Below, one piece after another: positions 33,143-40,736 of a stretch of DNA of 64,000 nucleotides. The notes beneath the pieces are model-generated. The model was not told the DNA's origin. It was given only the letters and a program-made list of their open reading frames with translations, and searched no databases. Source of the DNA: Lentilactobacillus fungorum (GTDB lineage: Bacteria; Bacillota; Bacilli; Lactobacillales; Lactobacillaceae). A program made the translations under genes and the position numbers. Where the stretch lies: assembly GCF_016860605.1 (NCBI RefSeq), contig NZ_BNJR01000007.1:62001-126000 (forward strand), in the 5' to 3' direction. How positions within the stretch are numbered: position 1 is the first letter of the stretch; each line of letters opens with the position of its first letter.

Positions 33143-33173
33143 GCTGGTTTTTCAAAAAATCAGCGGTTTTTCT
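33143..33173 (+). terminator. terminator after the XRE-membrane gene
   Basis: CCGCTG and an A/T-rich stem pair with CAGCGG, followed by TTTTT. Confidence 0.75.
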
Positions 33174-33181
33174 ATTGCATT

Positions 33182-33206
33182 ATTAGTATATAAAATATAT
33201 ACTAAC
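33182..33206. promoter_or_regulatory. putative Rrf2 operator 1
   Basis: 25-bp palindrome with layout ATTAGTATA-N5-TATATACTAAC; the inner arms TTAGTATATA and TATATACTAA are perfect complements. It lies about 60 bases before the DHA2 exporter gene. Confidence 0.6.
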
Positions 33207-33211
33207 TTCAC

Positions 33212-33236
33212 ATTGGTATAAGAACTATATACTAAT
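33212..33236. promoter_or_regulatory. putative Rrf2 operator 2
   Basis: ATTGGTATA-N5-TATATACTAAT, the same 25-bp layout as operator 1. It covers a likely -10 (TATACT at 33229-33234), so a bound repressor would block transcription of the exporter gene. Confidence 0.6.
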
Positions 33237-33264
33237 GAAATTAATATAAGAAGGTTTAACAAGG

Positions 33265-34653
33265 ATGGAAAGAGAAGAAAACAAAGCAGTTCAGACAAAT
33301 TCGGCTGGCACCAACCAGGCGGCAAAGACAACCCAAGCTCAAAGAATTATCCTTGGACTTGCCTTGATTGGCGCGTTTCTTGGAGTTTTAGACACTTCAA
33401 TTGTGTATACAGGAACCGTTAGAATGGCGGCTCAGTTACAGCTCAATTCAAACGCATTATCTTGGGTGCAGGTTTCATACGCCTTAACCTATGCCGGCTT
33501 TATGCTGGTTGGGGGCAAGCTGGGCGACATTTATGGTCGCAAGCGATTATTTATTACGAGTTTAATTATTTTTGGAATAGGTAGTTTAGCTGTTGGTGCG
33601 GCTACTAATGCACTCACGATGATTAGTTTTCGGGCGCTTCAGGGAATTGGTGCGGCAATTTTGGCACCAAATTGTCTGGCATTACTAACGGATACTTTCA
33701 CAGGCAAAGCCCGCCAGCAAGCAATTGGTTACTACGCTTCGGTGATTGGAGCTGGCGCAGCAGTCGGCCTGGTAATCGGTGGGTTCTTTGCGACCTTCAC
33801 CTCTTGGCGGGTTGGCTTCTATGTCAATGGGCCGATTGCGCTAATCATGGTGATTATCGCCGGTAGGGTCTTGCCAACAGCTCACCAACAGGCTGGAAAA
33901 ATTGATTGGTTGGGAACAATTTTGTCAATTTTGGCGATGACTTCAATTTCTTATGGCCTAGATGGCAGTCCCTGGCCAATTCCCACAATTTTGATTTCCC
34001 TGTTTCTTTGGGTGGCATTGGTCTTTAGTCAAGCCAAAGTTTCACTGCCAACGATGCCGTTGGAGATTTTTGCTGATCGAGAACGGATGGCTTCTTATAT
34101 TAGTTCGCTGTTATTTAGCGCGGCTGGGATTGGTTTTTGGTTTTATACGCCCCAATTTATGCAAGGAGCGTTTGGCTTTAGTCCCTTTCTGACCGCATTA
34201 GGGATGTTGCCAATGGCGGTACTATTATTTATCGTTGCTGTTAAAGCGGGAAAATTGGTTGAACGTTGGAATAACTCAATTGTAATGATTCTTGGCTTTG
34301 CCGTGGTGGTACTATCACTTGTAGAATTAGCAATGGTGGCCCATACGACCAACTATTGGTTACTATTGATTGGAACACTAGGGTTTGCGGTTGGGTTTGC
34401 GCTGGCGTTTGCAACGTTGGCGACTTCTGGTTTAGCTCGAATTCGGCCAGCAGTCTCTGGAGCAGCTTCCGGTGTGTACAATACTGCCCGTCAATTTGGC
34501 GGGGCTTTGGGACTGGCAATCTTTGCGGCCGCAACAGCGCATTTAACTAATATTGCTGATGTTTTCGATCAAGCAATGCTGATTGGAGCCGGATTAACGT
34601 TTGCTGGACTCGTGTTAGTGGTTACTTTAATTGTGCCGGCAGAAAAACACTGA
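33265..34653 (+). CDS. MFS transporter, DHA2 drug:proton antiporter type
   Basis: 462 residues with a polar 25-residue cytoplasmic start and about 14 membrane helices. Motif A between helices 2 and 3 is GGKLGDIYGRKRLFI, motif B is RALQGIGAAILAP and motif C-like glycines follow in GAGAAVGLVIGGFF. LDTSIVYTGTV in helix 1 matches the LDxTIVNVALP motif of DHA2 exporters. It exports toxic or cationic compounds using the proton gradient; the substrate cannot be read. The Rrf2-type regulator directly downstream and three matching palindromes point to local control. Confidence 0.9.
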   Translation: MEREENKAVQTNSAGTNQAAKTTQAQRIILGLALIGAFLGVLDTSIVYTGTVRMAAQLQLNSNALSWVQVSYALTYAGFMLVGGKLGDIYGRKRLFITSLIIFGIGSLAVGAATNALTMISFRALQGIGAAILAPNCLALLTDTFTGKARQQAIGYYASVIGAGAAVGLVIGGFFATFTSWRVGFYVNGPIALIMVIIAGRVLPTAHQQAGKIDWLGTILSILAMTSISYGLDGSPWPIPTILISLFLWVALVFSQAKVSLPTMPLEIFADRERMASYISSLLFSAAGIGFWFYTPQFMQGAFGFSPFLTALGMLPMAVLLFIVAVKAGKLVERWNNSIVMILGFAVVVLSLVELAMVAHTTNYWLLLIGTLGFAVGFALAFATLATSGLARIRPAVSGAASGVYNTARQFGGALGLAIFAAATAHLTNIADVFDQAMLIGAGLTFAGLVLVVTLIVPAEKH

Positions 34654-34666
34654 TTATAATGAAGTA

Positions 34667-34691
34667 ATTGGTATAATAGAATATATACAAT
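34667..34691. promoter_or_regulatory. putative Rrf2 operator 3, before the regulator gene
   Basis: ATTGGTATA-N5-ATATATACAAT, same 25-bp layout as the two sites before the exporter. It ends 27 bases before the regulator start, which suggests autoregulation. Confidence 0.6.
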
Positions 34692-34718
34692 GAATTAATC
34701 TAATCGGAGGTCTATTCA

Positions 34719-35150
34719 ATGTCGTTTTCGGTTGCTTTCTCGCAAGCATTAGAAATCGTCGGGTATGTGAATGCTAAATCTAGGGATGAGCATTTCGACT
34801 ATTTGGCGATCCAGAAAATATCTGAAATGCTCAATATTCCGGTTCCCAGTGTCAAAAAGATTTCGGCGACGCTTAAAAAAGCCGGAGTTCTTACCTCAAA
34901 GACGGGGGTTAATGGCGGTTTGCGGCTCGCCAAGGATGCCGAGGAAATTACGATTTATGATATCCTAGTTGCAATCGAAGGGCCAACGCCTTTATTCAGA
35001 TTGCCGTTAGAAGTCGATAAGACGGCATTTGTGAATCAAGATAAAGTTGAGGATTGGTTAGAAAATAGTTCGAAAGTACTTAAGCGGGCGGAAACGGCAA
35101 TGTTGACGACTTTGAAGCAGACAACGCTTGCTGATTTGGATAAGGATTGA
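34719..35150 (+). CDS. Rrf2-family transcriptional regulator without cysteines
   Basis: 143 residues; GGAGG lies ten bases before the ATG. N-terminal winged helix: FSQALEIVGYVNAK, then LAIQKISEMLNIPVPSVKKI and AGVLTSKTGVNGGLRLAK (the Rrf2 wing), followed by the dimerisation helix ITIYDILVAIEGPTPLF. IscR and NsrR bind an iron-sulfur cluster through three cysteines; this protein has none, so it should sense something else, possibly the exporter's substrate. It sits behind the DHA2 exporter and shares 25-bp palindromes with it. Confidence 0.88.
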   Translation: MSFSVAFSQALEIVGYVNAKSRDEHFDYLAIQKISEMLNIPVPSVKKISATLKKAGVLTSKTGVNGGLRLAKDAEEITIYDILVAIEGPTPLFRLPLEVDKTAFVNQDKVEDWLENSSKVLKRAETAMLTTLKQTTLADLDKD

Positions 35151-35171
35151 AGATGGAAATGCATTCGATAC

Positions 35172-35226
35172 ACTAAAAAATAAGGATCGAAATCTGATTG
35201 TGTGAGATTTCGGCCCTTATTTTTTT
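35172..35226 (+). terminator. terminator after the Rrf2 gene
   Basis: AAATAAGG and CGAAATCT pair with AGATTTCG and CCTTATTT, followed by a T-run. Confidence 0.85.
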
Positions 35227-35268
35227 CCGTAGCAAAAGTTTAGTGCGAGGTAGTACGTTTTGAATAGC

Positions 35269-35532
35269 TTACAATTCTTGATAATGCGATCTTACTTGGG
35301 CAATTTGGATCTCGTTATCAATTATTCGGTACACCAATCGATGTTCTTTTGAAATTCGCTTGCTGTACCAACCGGAAAGGTTACCATGAAGTTTTTCTTC
35401 GTTACCGATTCCATTATGACCGTTTCTATCAATATCTTTTATGAGCCGATTAATTCGCTGCATGGTTTTACGGTCGCTTTTTTGCCAATACAGGTAATCA
35501 TCCCATGCAGTGTCTGACCATGATTTTCTCAT
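35269..35532 (-). CDS. yoeB: YoeB-type toxin (Txe/YoeB mRNA interferase)
   Basis: 87 residues, near the size of E. coli YoeB (84). Residues at the known catalytic positions are all present: Glu46, Arg65, His83 and Tyr84, in GIGNEEKLHG, SKEHRLVYRI and RSHYQEL. YoeB cuts mRNA at the ribosomal A site. The ATG overlaps the antitoxin stop (ATGA), giving coupled translation. Compact and complete, so probably functional. Confidence 0.93.
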   Translation of the reverse strand: MRKSWSDTAWDDYLYWQKSDRKTMQRINRLIKDIDRNGHNGIGNEEKLHGNLSGWYSKRISKEHRLVYRIIDNEIQIAQVRSHYQEL

Positions 35533-35798
35533 TTGTCACCGTCGAGCAAATCATGCTGATTGCCTTTTCCGCTTTCTAGCTGATTGATTGACTGATGCAA
35601 GATCCGCTGATTTTCTGGAGAGTAAAATGGATCAGCTTTTATCTCAAAGGGAATCTTACCCTCATTAACGATCGCCTTTGAAAACATGGTGATGGCACTC
35701 GAGTAGGTTAATCCCATACTAGCCAGCATCTTTTCAGTTTCAGCTTTTAGTTGAGGATCTATTCTAATTGAAATGGTATCTTTTTTCTTTGTTGGCAT
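35529..35798 (-). CDS. RelB/DinJ-family antitoxin
   Basis: 89 residues from the ATG at 35798, with GAGGTG upstream; the longer frame to 35900 has no site. The N-terminal ribbon-helix-helix part (KKDTISIRIDPQLKAETEKM, then GLTYSSAITMFSKAIVNEG) is RelB/DinJ-like, and the C-terminal half (FYSPENQRILHQSINQLESG) should wrap the toxin. YoeB usually pairs with YefM (Phd fold), so this RelB-type partner is a mixed pairing, which is seen in lactobacilli. A palindrome lies upstream for autoregulation. Confidence 0.88.
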   Translation of the reverse strand: MPTKKKDTISIRIDPQLKAETEKMLASMGLTYSSAITMFSKAIVNEGKIPFEIKADPFYSPENQRILHQSINQLESGKGNQHDLLDGDK

Positions 35799-35820
35799 TT
35801 GTATCACCTCTGTGCTTAAT

Positions 35821-35840
35821 TGTATCACATAAGCGATACA
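35821..35840 (-). promoter_or_regulatory. operator of the toxin-antitoxin pair
   Basis: TGTATC-N8-GATACA, a perfect 6-bp inverted repeat 23-42 bases before the antitoxin start, as expected for autoregulation by a ribbon-helix-helix antitoxin. Confidence 0.6.
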
Positions 35841-35966
35841 TAAATGAGATGTTAACACCGACAAAAGTATTTTTGCTACGTTGAAATGCCAGACGATCAT
35901 TTATAAAGCAATATCCATTCTGATTCAGCCACAAGGTAACTGTATAGCATTAAAGAACCTCACTTT

Positions 35967-36377
35967 CTATTCAGGCGGAATGGTGGTAAATGCGTCTTTT
36001 GCGAAAAACGTAATGACAATTGCAATGGCTCCCGGCCAGTAGCTTTTTGGAATAGTGCCCAAAATTAAGTAAAAGGAAAGCAGAATTCCGGTTGCGGTTA
36101 AACCGGCACCTATCTTAGTGATTTGGTGGCGATTGGGATCGTAACTGGGATGTTTTTGATACCAATACTTAAAGCTGAAGTAGTGGACTGGCCAAATTAT
36201 AATGGCAAGCCACAACAGGGTGTCGCTAATGTTATTTAAGATGGCGAGATTTTTGAGATCTTCGGCACTCTTGACACCATTAAATTGGTGGTTGACCCAG
36301 CCTTGGATGATTAACAAAATAAAGATCACAAAGATGGGGATATTGCGAAGAAGGCTGTATTTCCAAGTTACTCTCAT
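35967..36377 (-). CDS. four-helix membrane protein, paralogue of the upstream gene
   Basis: 136 residues, four hydrophobic segments (LLRNIPIFVIFILLIIQGWV, TLLWLAIIIWPVHYFSF, GAGLTATGILLSFYLIL, GAIAIVITFFA). Its ATG overlaps the stop of the upstream gene (ATGA). Both proteins share the layout of a short charged start, a helix, a polar loop, and a FKYWYQKHPSYDPNR-like basic HPxYN/DR turn before helix three. Unknown function; a two-component membrane complex is plausible. Confidence 0.6.
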   Translation of the reverse strand: MRVTWKYSLLRNIPIFVIFILLIIQGWVNHQFNGVKSAEDLKNLAILNNISDTLLWLAIIIWPVHYFSFKYWYQKHPSYDPNRHQITKIGAGLTATGILLSFYLILGTIPKSYWPGAIAIVITFFAKDAFTTIPPE

Positions 36378-36745
36378 GCACGTCCTTCCTTTCCGGCCGG
36401 TGCCTCAAACCCTTCCACGAAAATCATCATGATCGTGAAGGCCAAAAAGAAGCTCTCACCGTTTTGAAGCAATGAAAATGAAATAAGAACTGTCAAAACC
36501 ATCACGCCAATGATTAGACTGATGTAGGAAGCCAATGTGAATGTTCGGTTGTATTCGGGATGTTGTTTGAAGTATTGCTGACCAAACGTTTTGATAATTA
36601 TCAGTTGGACAACAGTGATAGCAACGCTCAAAATAATCAGGTTGATCAGATCATTGACCCCAAATAATTGAATAATTGGGTACAAAATTAAGACGATATA
36701 TTCCAGGTAGTTCATGATTAAAGCATATTTTAAGTCGAATTTCAT
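36374..36745 (-). CDS. four-helix membrane protein
   Basis: 123 residues, GAGAGG upstream. Helices near YLEYIVLILYPIIQLFG, LIILSVAITVVQLIII, LASYISLIIGVMVLTVLISF and FFLAFTIMMIFVEGF. The QQYFKQHPEYNRTF segment before helix three matches KYWYQKHPSYDPNR of its neighbour, so the two are paralogues. Upstream at 36821-36842 lies GAAACTAG-N6-GCAAACCG, related to motifs before other small membrane genes. Confidence 0.6.
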   Translation of the reverse strand: MKFDLKYALIMNYLEYIVLILYPIIQLFGVNDLINLIILSVAITVVQLIIIKTFGQQYFKQHPEYNRTFTLASYISLIIGVMVLTVLISFSLLQNGESFFLAFTIMMIFVEGFEAPAGKEGRA

Positions 36746-36872
36746 GACAGCGGCCTCTCTATTTCTATAAAATAGGATTTCCCCAATCCCCCCAGAATAG
36801 TTGTTAATAGCGTATCATGAGAAACTAGATTGTTGCAAACCGACAACCGTGGTACACTTTGGTTATTCAAAT

Positions 36873-36959
36873 GAGACCACTAGGGGTGCTATATGCTGAG
36901 ATGGCAAGCTGCCAATCCCTTTGAACCTGATTTGGTTAATACCAACGTAGGGAAGTGAC
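36873..36959 (+). ncRNA. TPP riboswitch (THI element)
   Basis: Conserved pieces in order: ACTAGGGGTGCT, GCTGAGATGG, then CCCTTTGAACCTGATTTGG, TTAATACCAACGTAGGGA and AGTG. These form the thi box fold P1-P5. It lies 73 bases before tenA, so thiamine pyrophosphate should lower tenA expression. I do not see a strong terminator stem between it and tenA, which suggests control of translation. Confidence 0.95.
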
Positions 36960-37031
36960 AAAATTGAGAATAAGAAGTGCCAAGTCCGGTAACGGTTTAT
37001 TTGAAAAATTTTGGAAGAGGAGTTTTACCCA

Positions 37032-37730
37032 ATGAAATTTTCACAACAGTTACTGGAAGCCGGTCAGCCAATTTTGCAGGCGATCTATCAGCACCCATTT
37101 GTTGAAGGCATTGGTAATGGTGATTTGCCGAAAGAGGCGCTGACTTTTTACGTTGGCCAGGACTATAATTACTTAAATGCGTTCATCAAGGTGTACGCGG
37201 CAGCCATTCAAAAGTCGCAAACGCGTGCCGATATGGCGATCTTTGCGAAACAAATTGACTTTATCTTAAATAGTGAAATTCACCCGCACCATAATTTCTG
37301 TAACGTGGCGGGAGTGAAGTACGAAACTTTACAACATGAACCGCAGGCGCCGGGAACTTATCTCTATAATGAGCATATGTATCGGGCAGCTCGAACCGGT
37401 GACTTGATTGATATTGTGGCGGCGATGACCCCATGCCCCTGGACATATTTGGAAATCGCTAACCGGTTTGTGAAGCAGGGGAAAAATACGGACGATAATG
37501 TTTTTAAACCATGGATTGATTTTTATGCCGACATGAGTCATGACGAGGACAGCATTCTCCAACAAATGTATGATTTGATTGACCGTGAGGCGGAAAAGTA
37601 TGACCAACACCGCTTGGATATTGTAAAAGAAGAATTCCTGAAGAGCTGTGAAATGGAGTGGAAATTCTGGGATCAGGCTTATAAGCAAACGGGTTGGCGG
37701 TTTGTGAAACCGATGAAACAGTATTATTAG
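37032..37730 (+). CDS. tenA: thiaminase II / aminopyrimidine aminohydrolase TenA
   Basis: 232 residues from the ATG at 37032 (GAGGAG upstream). Key residues fall at the Bacillus TenA positions: Asp44 and Tyr47 (VGQDYNYLN), Cys135 (MTPCPWTYLEI) and a late Glu in SCEMEWKFW. TenA hydrolyses aminopyrimidine breakdown products of thiamine to HMP, a salvage step. No thiD, thiE, thiM or ECF thiamine transporter gene is adjacent, so other thi genes should be elsewhere. Confidence 0.95.
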   Translation: MKFSQQLLEAGQPILQAIYQHPFVEGIGNGDLPKEALTFYVGQDYNYLNAFIKVYAAAIQKSQTRADMAIFAKQIDFILNSEIHPHHNFCNVAGVKYETLQHEPQAPGTYLYNEHMYRAARTGDLIDIVAAMTPCPWTYLEIANRFVKQGKNTDDNVFKPWIDFYADMSHDEDSILQQMYDLIDREAEKYDQHRLDIVKEEFLKSCEMEWKFWDQAYKQTGWRFVKPMKQYY

Positions 37731-37736
37731 AAATGA

Positions 37737-37770
37737 CAAAAACTTCGAGAGTTTTCTCGAAGTTTTTTTG
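37737..37770. terminator. terminator after tenA
   Basis: AAACTTCGAGA pairs with TCTCGAAGTTT around GTTT, then a run of T; it may also serve the convergent surface-protein gene. Confidence 0.88.
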
Positions 37771-37790
37771 CTTTGAAAATAGTTTTCTGA

Positions 37791-40352
37791 CTAGTTACGA
37801 CGTTTTCGGAACTTTGCTAAACCAAGTAAACCTAGCATTGACAATCCGATAACTGCTAACCAGTTTGTGGCGTGGGTGTCACCGGTTTGCGGTAACATGG
37901 AGGCTGTTTTGAGTTCTTGATCTTTTTGAGTGGTGTTATGAGTGGCATTAGTAGAGGCAGATGCTGGTTTAACGGCATCATTGCTACTGTACTTGAATGT
38001 GTTGCCGCTCTTAGCATTCAGTGCTTGAAGACCAGTACCGGTTGATCCGGAACCATTTGCGCCAGAACCGGGGTTGCTCTTGAGATAGAGCACACCGTCT
38101 TTTTTATTAGTTGAAGTTTTGCCAGTCTTGTTGTTTGAACTGGATTCCTTTTTGTTATTGCCCTTTTTGTCATTACCTTTTTTGTCATCAGCTGGGAGCG
38201 CTTGTGGAAGCTCGATATCATCTTCGGGAGTGGTTGGAGTTTCTGAAATTGGCATTTCTGGCACTGGGGTCGTTTCCGTTGGGGACGGTGTTGCTGCTGG
38301 ATCAGGGGTAGGATCTGGGTTCGGGGTTGATGGGCCGGGTCCGGGAGTTTCGGGTCCGCCGGGTCCCTCTGGTCCAGGAGGGGTTGTTTCAGTTACCTTT
38401 ACACCGTAGCGTTCGTTCATGGCATACGTGAAGACGGGACTGTCTAGCTTGACGTAGTGCTCGTGTTCGCCGTAGATGTATAATGTTCCGCCTTTTTCAA
38501 TGTAACCGTAATTGATATTAGCTGCATAGTAGTGGAGTGTATTCGTCCCAGTTCCTTGGTATGTTGCGAGACTACTTGGAAAGCCATGTTCGTTTCCCAG
38601 ATCTTTTGTTGATCTGATCATATAAGTTGTTCCCTTTACCTCAATTATTTTCTTGTCATTTAGAACGGCCTCTTCAAGGATATCCTTTTCTGGATTACCG
38701 TTTGATTTTAATAAGTAGCTTGTGATATTATTACCGAGCACTTTTTCTGCTTCATTGTATTCATCTAAATCACCGCTATTGGGATTCATTAGGATTAGTT
38801 TTGATTCCCCACTAGGGTCGGTTACAAGTTTATATATGTCACCCTTATCATCCTTGAATAAGGTGACGATGTTTTCTTCTGGATTAGGAGATCCGTTCGG
38901 TTTGTAATAAGTTTTTTCAAGAGTTGTAGATGTGAAATGTGGGGTGTCTTCGGGTTGGGTACCTGACTTAATAATCTTGAAGTTTTTCCATTCGGTTGCA
39001 TCAGGAAATTGATCCAAGTATGCTTCTAGTCCATCTATATCTTCCTGTGTTGTGCGGCCAACTTGAACAGCGTCTTCATTTTTTGCTTCCGCAACTTCTT
39101 CATTAGCCTTTTCGGTATTCCCATCTTCGTCAATCTTATAATATTGACCATCTTTTTCAATTACATAAGTGGGCTGGTTACCTCCACTGTTATTTTTACT
39201 ATCATATTTGAGATAATGATTGATAATGTGTGCAATTGCAATCTCTTCTCCAGAGTTGACAGATGGTAATTTGGTTGCATGGAGAACGATCATATATGAC
39301 ATGGCGTTATTCTTATTGCCAGCGATTGCTTGTGTCAAAGCTTCGACATTTTCCTGGGTATTTGGTAGGTACTTTGTCTTTAGTACTTCCTCTTTTTCAG
39401 CTTGAGCAATTTGGGCAAGCAGACCAGGATAGTCATCTTCAGTGATCTTAACAAATTTCCCTTCTCCCTCTGGCTCCGTCGTATCTTTAGGTACAAACAG
39501 AAAGGCTTCATATGCTGGTTCTTCTGTTTGTGGGTCAACAGTAGGAACTCGGTAAATAATATAACGTTCGTCGTTTTGTCCAGTTGCTTCTTCCCAAGGG
39601 ACAAGTTGCTTCTCGGTGTTTGTTTCCTTTGCTTGCTTGCTGTTCTTATCATTAGCTTCAGGGCTTTCCTTAGCTTGTTTCTGATTAGCAGGAGCAGGCG
39701 ATGACTTACCCTGATCCCTAGCAACTGTTTTAGATTTTGCTGGGGCAACGTTATTAACTGTTCCTGCATTTTCTGATCCCTGCCCGCCATTATTTACAGG
39801 TGCCTGTGGAGTTGCGGTCGGTGTACTCTCCTGGACCGATGTTTGTGATGATTGTTGTGCAGGGGCTTCTTGAGTTGTTTGAGTTCTCTGATCTACTTGA
39901 ACACCTGTCGTTGATCCAGCTCCTTGTTGCACTGCTTCAGTGGTTTGCCCGGCAGCTGTTTGAGTTGTATCAGCAGGCGTTGCAGTCGTTGAACTGGTTG
40001 GCTGACTGGTTTCAGTCGTCTGAGTAGTTGATGCTGGTGTGGTTGTTGTGTTCGCACTAGTAGTTGTCTCAGTTCCCTCGGCATTTCCATAAGCCTGTGG
40101 AGTTGATGTATCAGTAGCAGTCTGCTCTGCTGGCGGTGGTGATTGAAAAGTAGTCTGAGCAGGTTCCGCTGTTTCAGTATTAGTAGTGCTGACAGTCGGC
40201 TGGTCGGTCGTTGCCACTGCAGAATTAGCTGTAGTAGTTGTTGCGACTTTCTCGTCGGCAGTTACGTGAGTTTGGTCGAGCCCAGTGGCGGTTGTCATAC
40301 CAACCAGAGCACCGGTCGCCAATAATAATTGTGTCTTTAGTCGTTTATTCAT
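37791..40352 (-). CDS. LPQTG-anchored surface protein
   Basis: 853 residues; AGGAGG lies upstream of the ATG. Signal peptide 1-33 (LLLATGALVGMTTATG core, then HVTADE). Residues about 34-250 are a Thr/Ser/Gln/Ala-rich stalk of low complexity. The middle (about 250-665) is a folded, acidic region with YIIYRVPTVDPQT, YVIEKDGQYYKIDEDG and GYIEKGGTLYIYGEHEHYVK, resembling repeated beta-strand modules but no domain I can name. A Pro-rich spacer (about 670-720) and a Lys/Asn segment reach LPQTG at 820-824, then a membrane helix and KFRKRRN. Sortase A links it to peptidoglycan. Probably adhesion or cell-surface contact; this is inference. Confidence 0.9.
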   Translation of the reverse strand: MNKRLKTQLLLATGALVGMTTATGLDQTHVTADEKVATTTTANSAVATTDQPTVSTTNTETAEPAQTTFQSPPPAEQTATDTSTPQAYGNAEGTETTTSANTTTTPASTTQTTETSQPTSSTTATPADTTQTAAGQTTEAVQQGAGSTTGVQVDQRTQTTQEAPAQQSSQTSVQESTPTATPQAPVNNGGQGSENAGTVNNVAPAKSKTVARDQGKSSPAPANQKQAKESPEANDKNSKQAKETNTEKQLVPWEEATGQNDERYIIYRVPTVDPQTEEPAYEAFLFVPKDTTEPEGEGKFVKITEDDYPGLLAQIAQAEKEEVLKTKYLPNTQENVEALTQAIAGNKNNAMSYMIVLHATKLPSVNSGEEIAIAHIINHYLKYDSKNNSGGNQPTYVIEKDGQYYKIDEDGNTEKANEEVAEAKNEDAVQVGRTTQEDIDGLEAYLDQFPDATEWKNFKIIKSGTQPEDTPHFTSTTLEKTYYKPNGSPNPEENIVTLFKDDKGDIYKLVTDPSGESKLILMNPNSGDLDEYNEAEKVLGNNITSYLLKSNGNPEKDILEEAVLNDKKIIEVKGTTYMIRSTKDLGNEHGFPSSLATYQGTGTNTLHYYAANINYGYIEKGGTLYIYGEHEHYVKLDSPVFTYAMNERYGVKVTETTPPGPEGPGGPETPGPGPSTPNPDPTPDPAATPSPTETTPVPEMPISETPTTPEDDIELPQALPADDKKGNDKKGNNKKESSSNNKTGKTSTNKKDGVLYLKSNPGSGANGSGSTGTGLQALNAKSGNTFKYSSNDAVKPASASTNATHNTTQKDQELKTASMLPQTGDTHATNWLAVIGLSMLGLLGLAKFRKRRN

Positions 40353-40599
40353 AAGATAAGTCCTCCAAAAATATGTGATTTTTTAATACATGTTATATAT
40401 TAGCAAGGACTTATGAATATTATTTGAAAGAAATTAGAAATAAAATATTTAATTAAAATATCTTTAATTTGAATTAGAAACCTTGTTTGCAAAATAGGTG
40501 CACCGCCGCGTTAAAAAGTGCTCAATCTTTTGACATGTCCAATTTTGCGGCAAATTATTAAGAATAACCATTCTGTCATGGTATTATTAAGAAAACTTT
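40353..40599. promoter_or_regulatory. upstream region of the surface-protein gene
   Basis: About 250 A/T-rich bases between divergent genes. Nothing but likely promoters is seen; ATGTTATATATTAGCAAGG lies near 40390-40408. Confidence 0.3.
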
Positions 40600-40717
40600 A
40601 GGACAGCTGCGCAAAGCAGAAAGCTGCACCTAAGGCCACTTGACCAAAAATCCAAGCCCGGGATTTCCGGTCAAGTGGCCTTAGGCTCCGCTTTCTAACC
40701 GCTTTGCTCTGCTCACT
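40600..40717 (+). repeat. palindromic element, sense copy before an ABC exporter
   Basis: 118 bp. Outer arms AGGACAGCTGCGCAAAGCAG and CTAACCGCTTTGCTCTGC; inner stem CTAAGGCCACTTGACC pairs perfectly with GGTCAAGTGGCCTTAG; the tip AAATCC-N7-GGATTT pairs too. The AGGAGG of the next gene begins eight bases after the element's end. Confidence 0.8.
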
Positions 40718-40736
40718 TTCTTTTAGGAGGGATCAC

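Noticed and set aside
39063-40325. several plus-strand frames of 60-100 residues
   Set aside because: They are shadows of the low-complexity LPQTG protein gene on the other strand.
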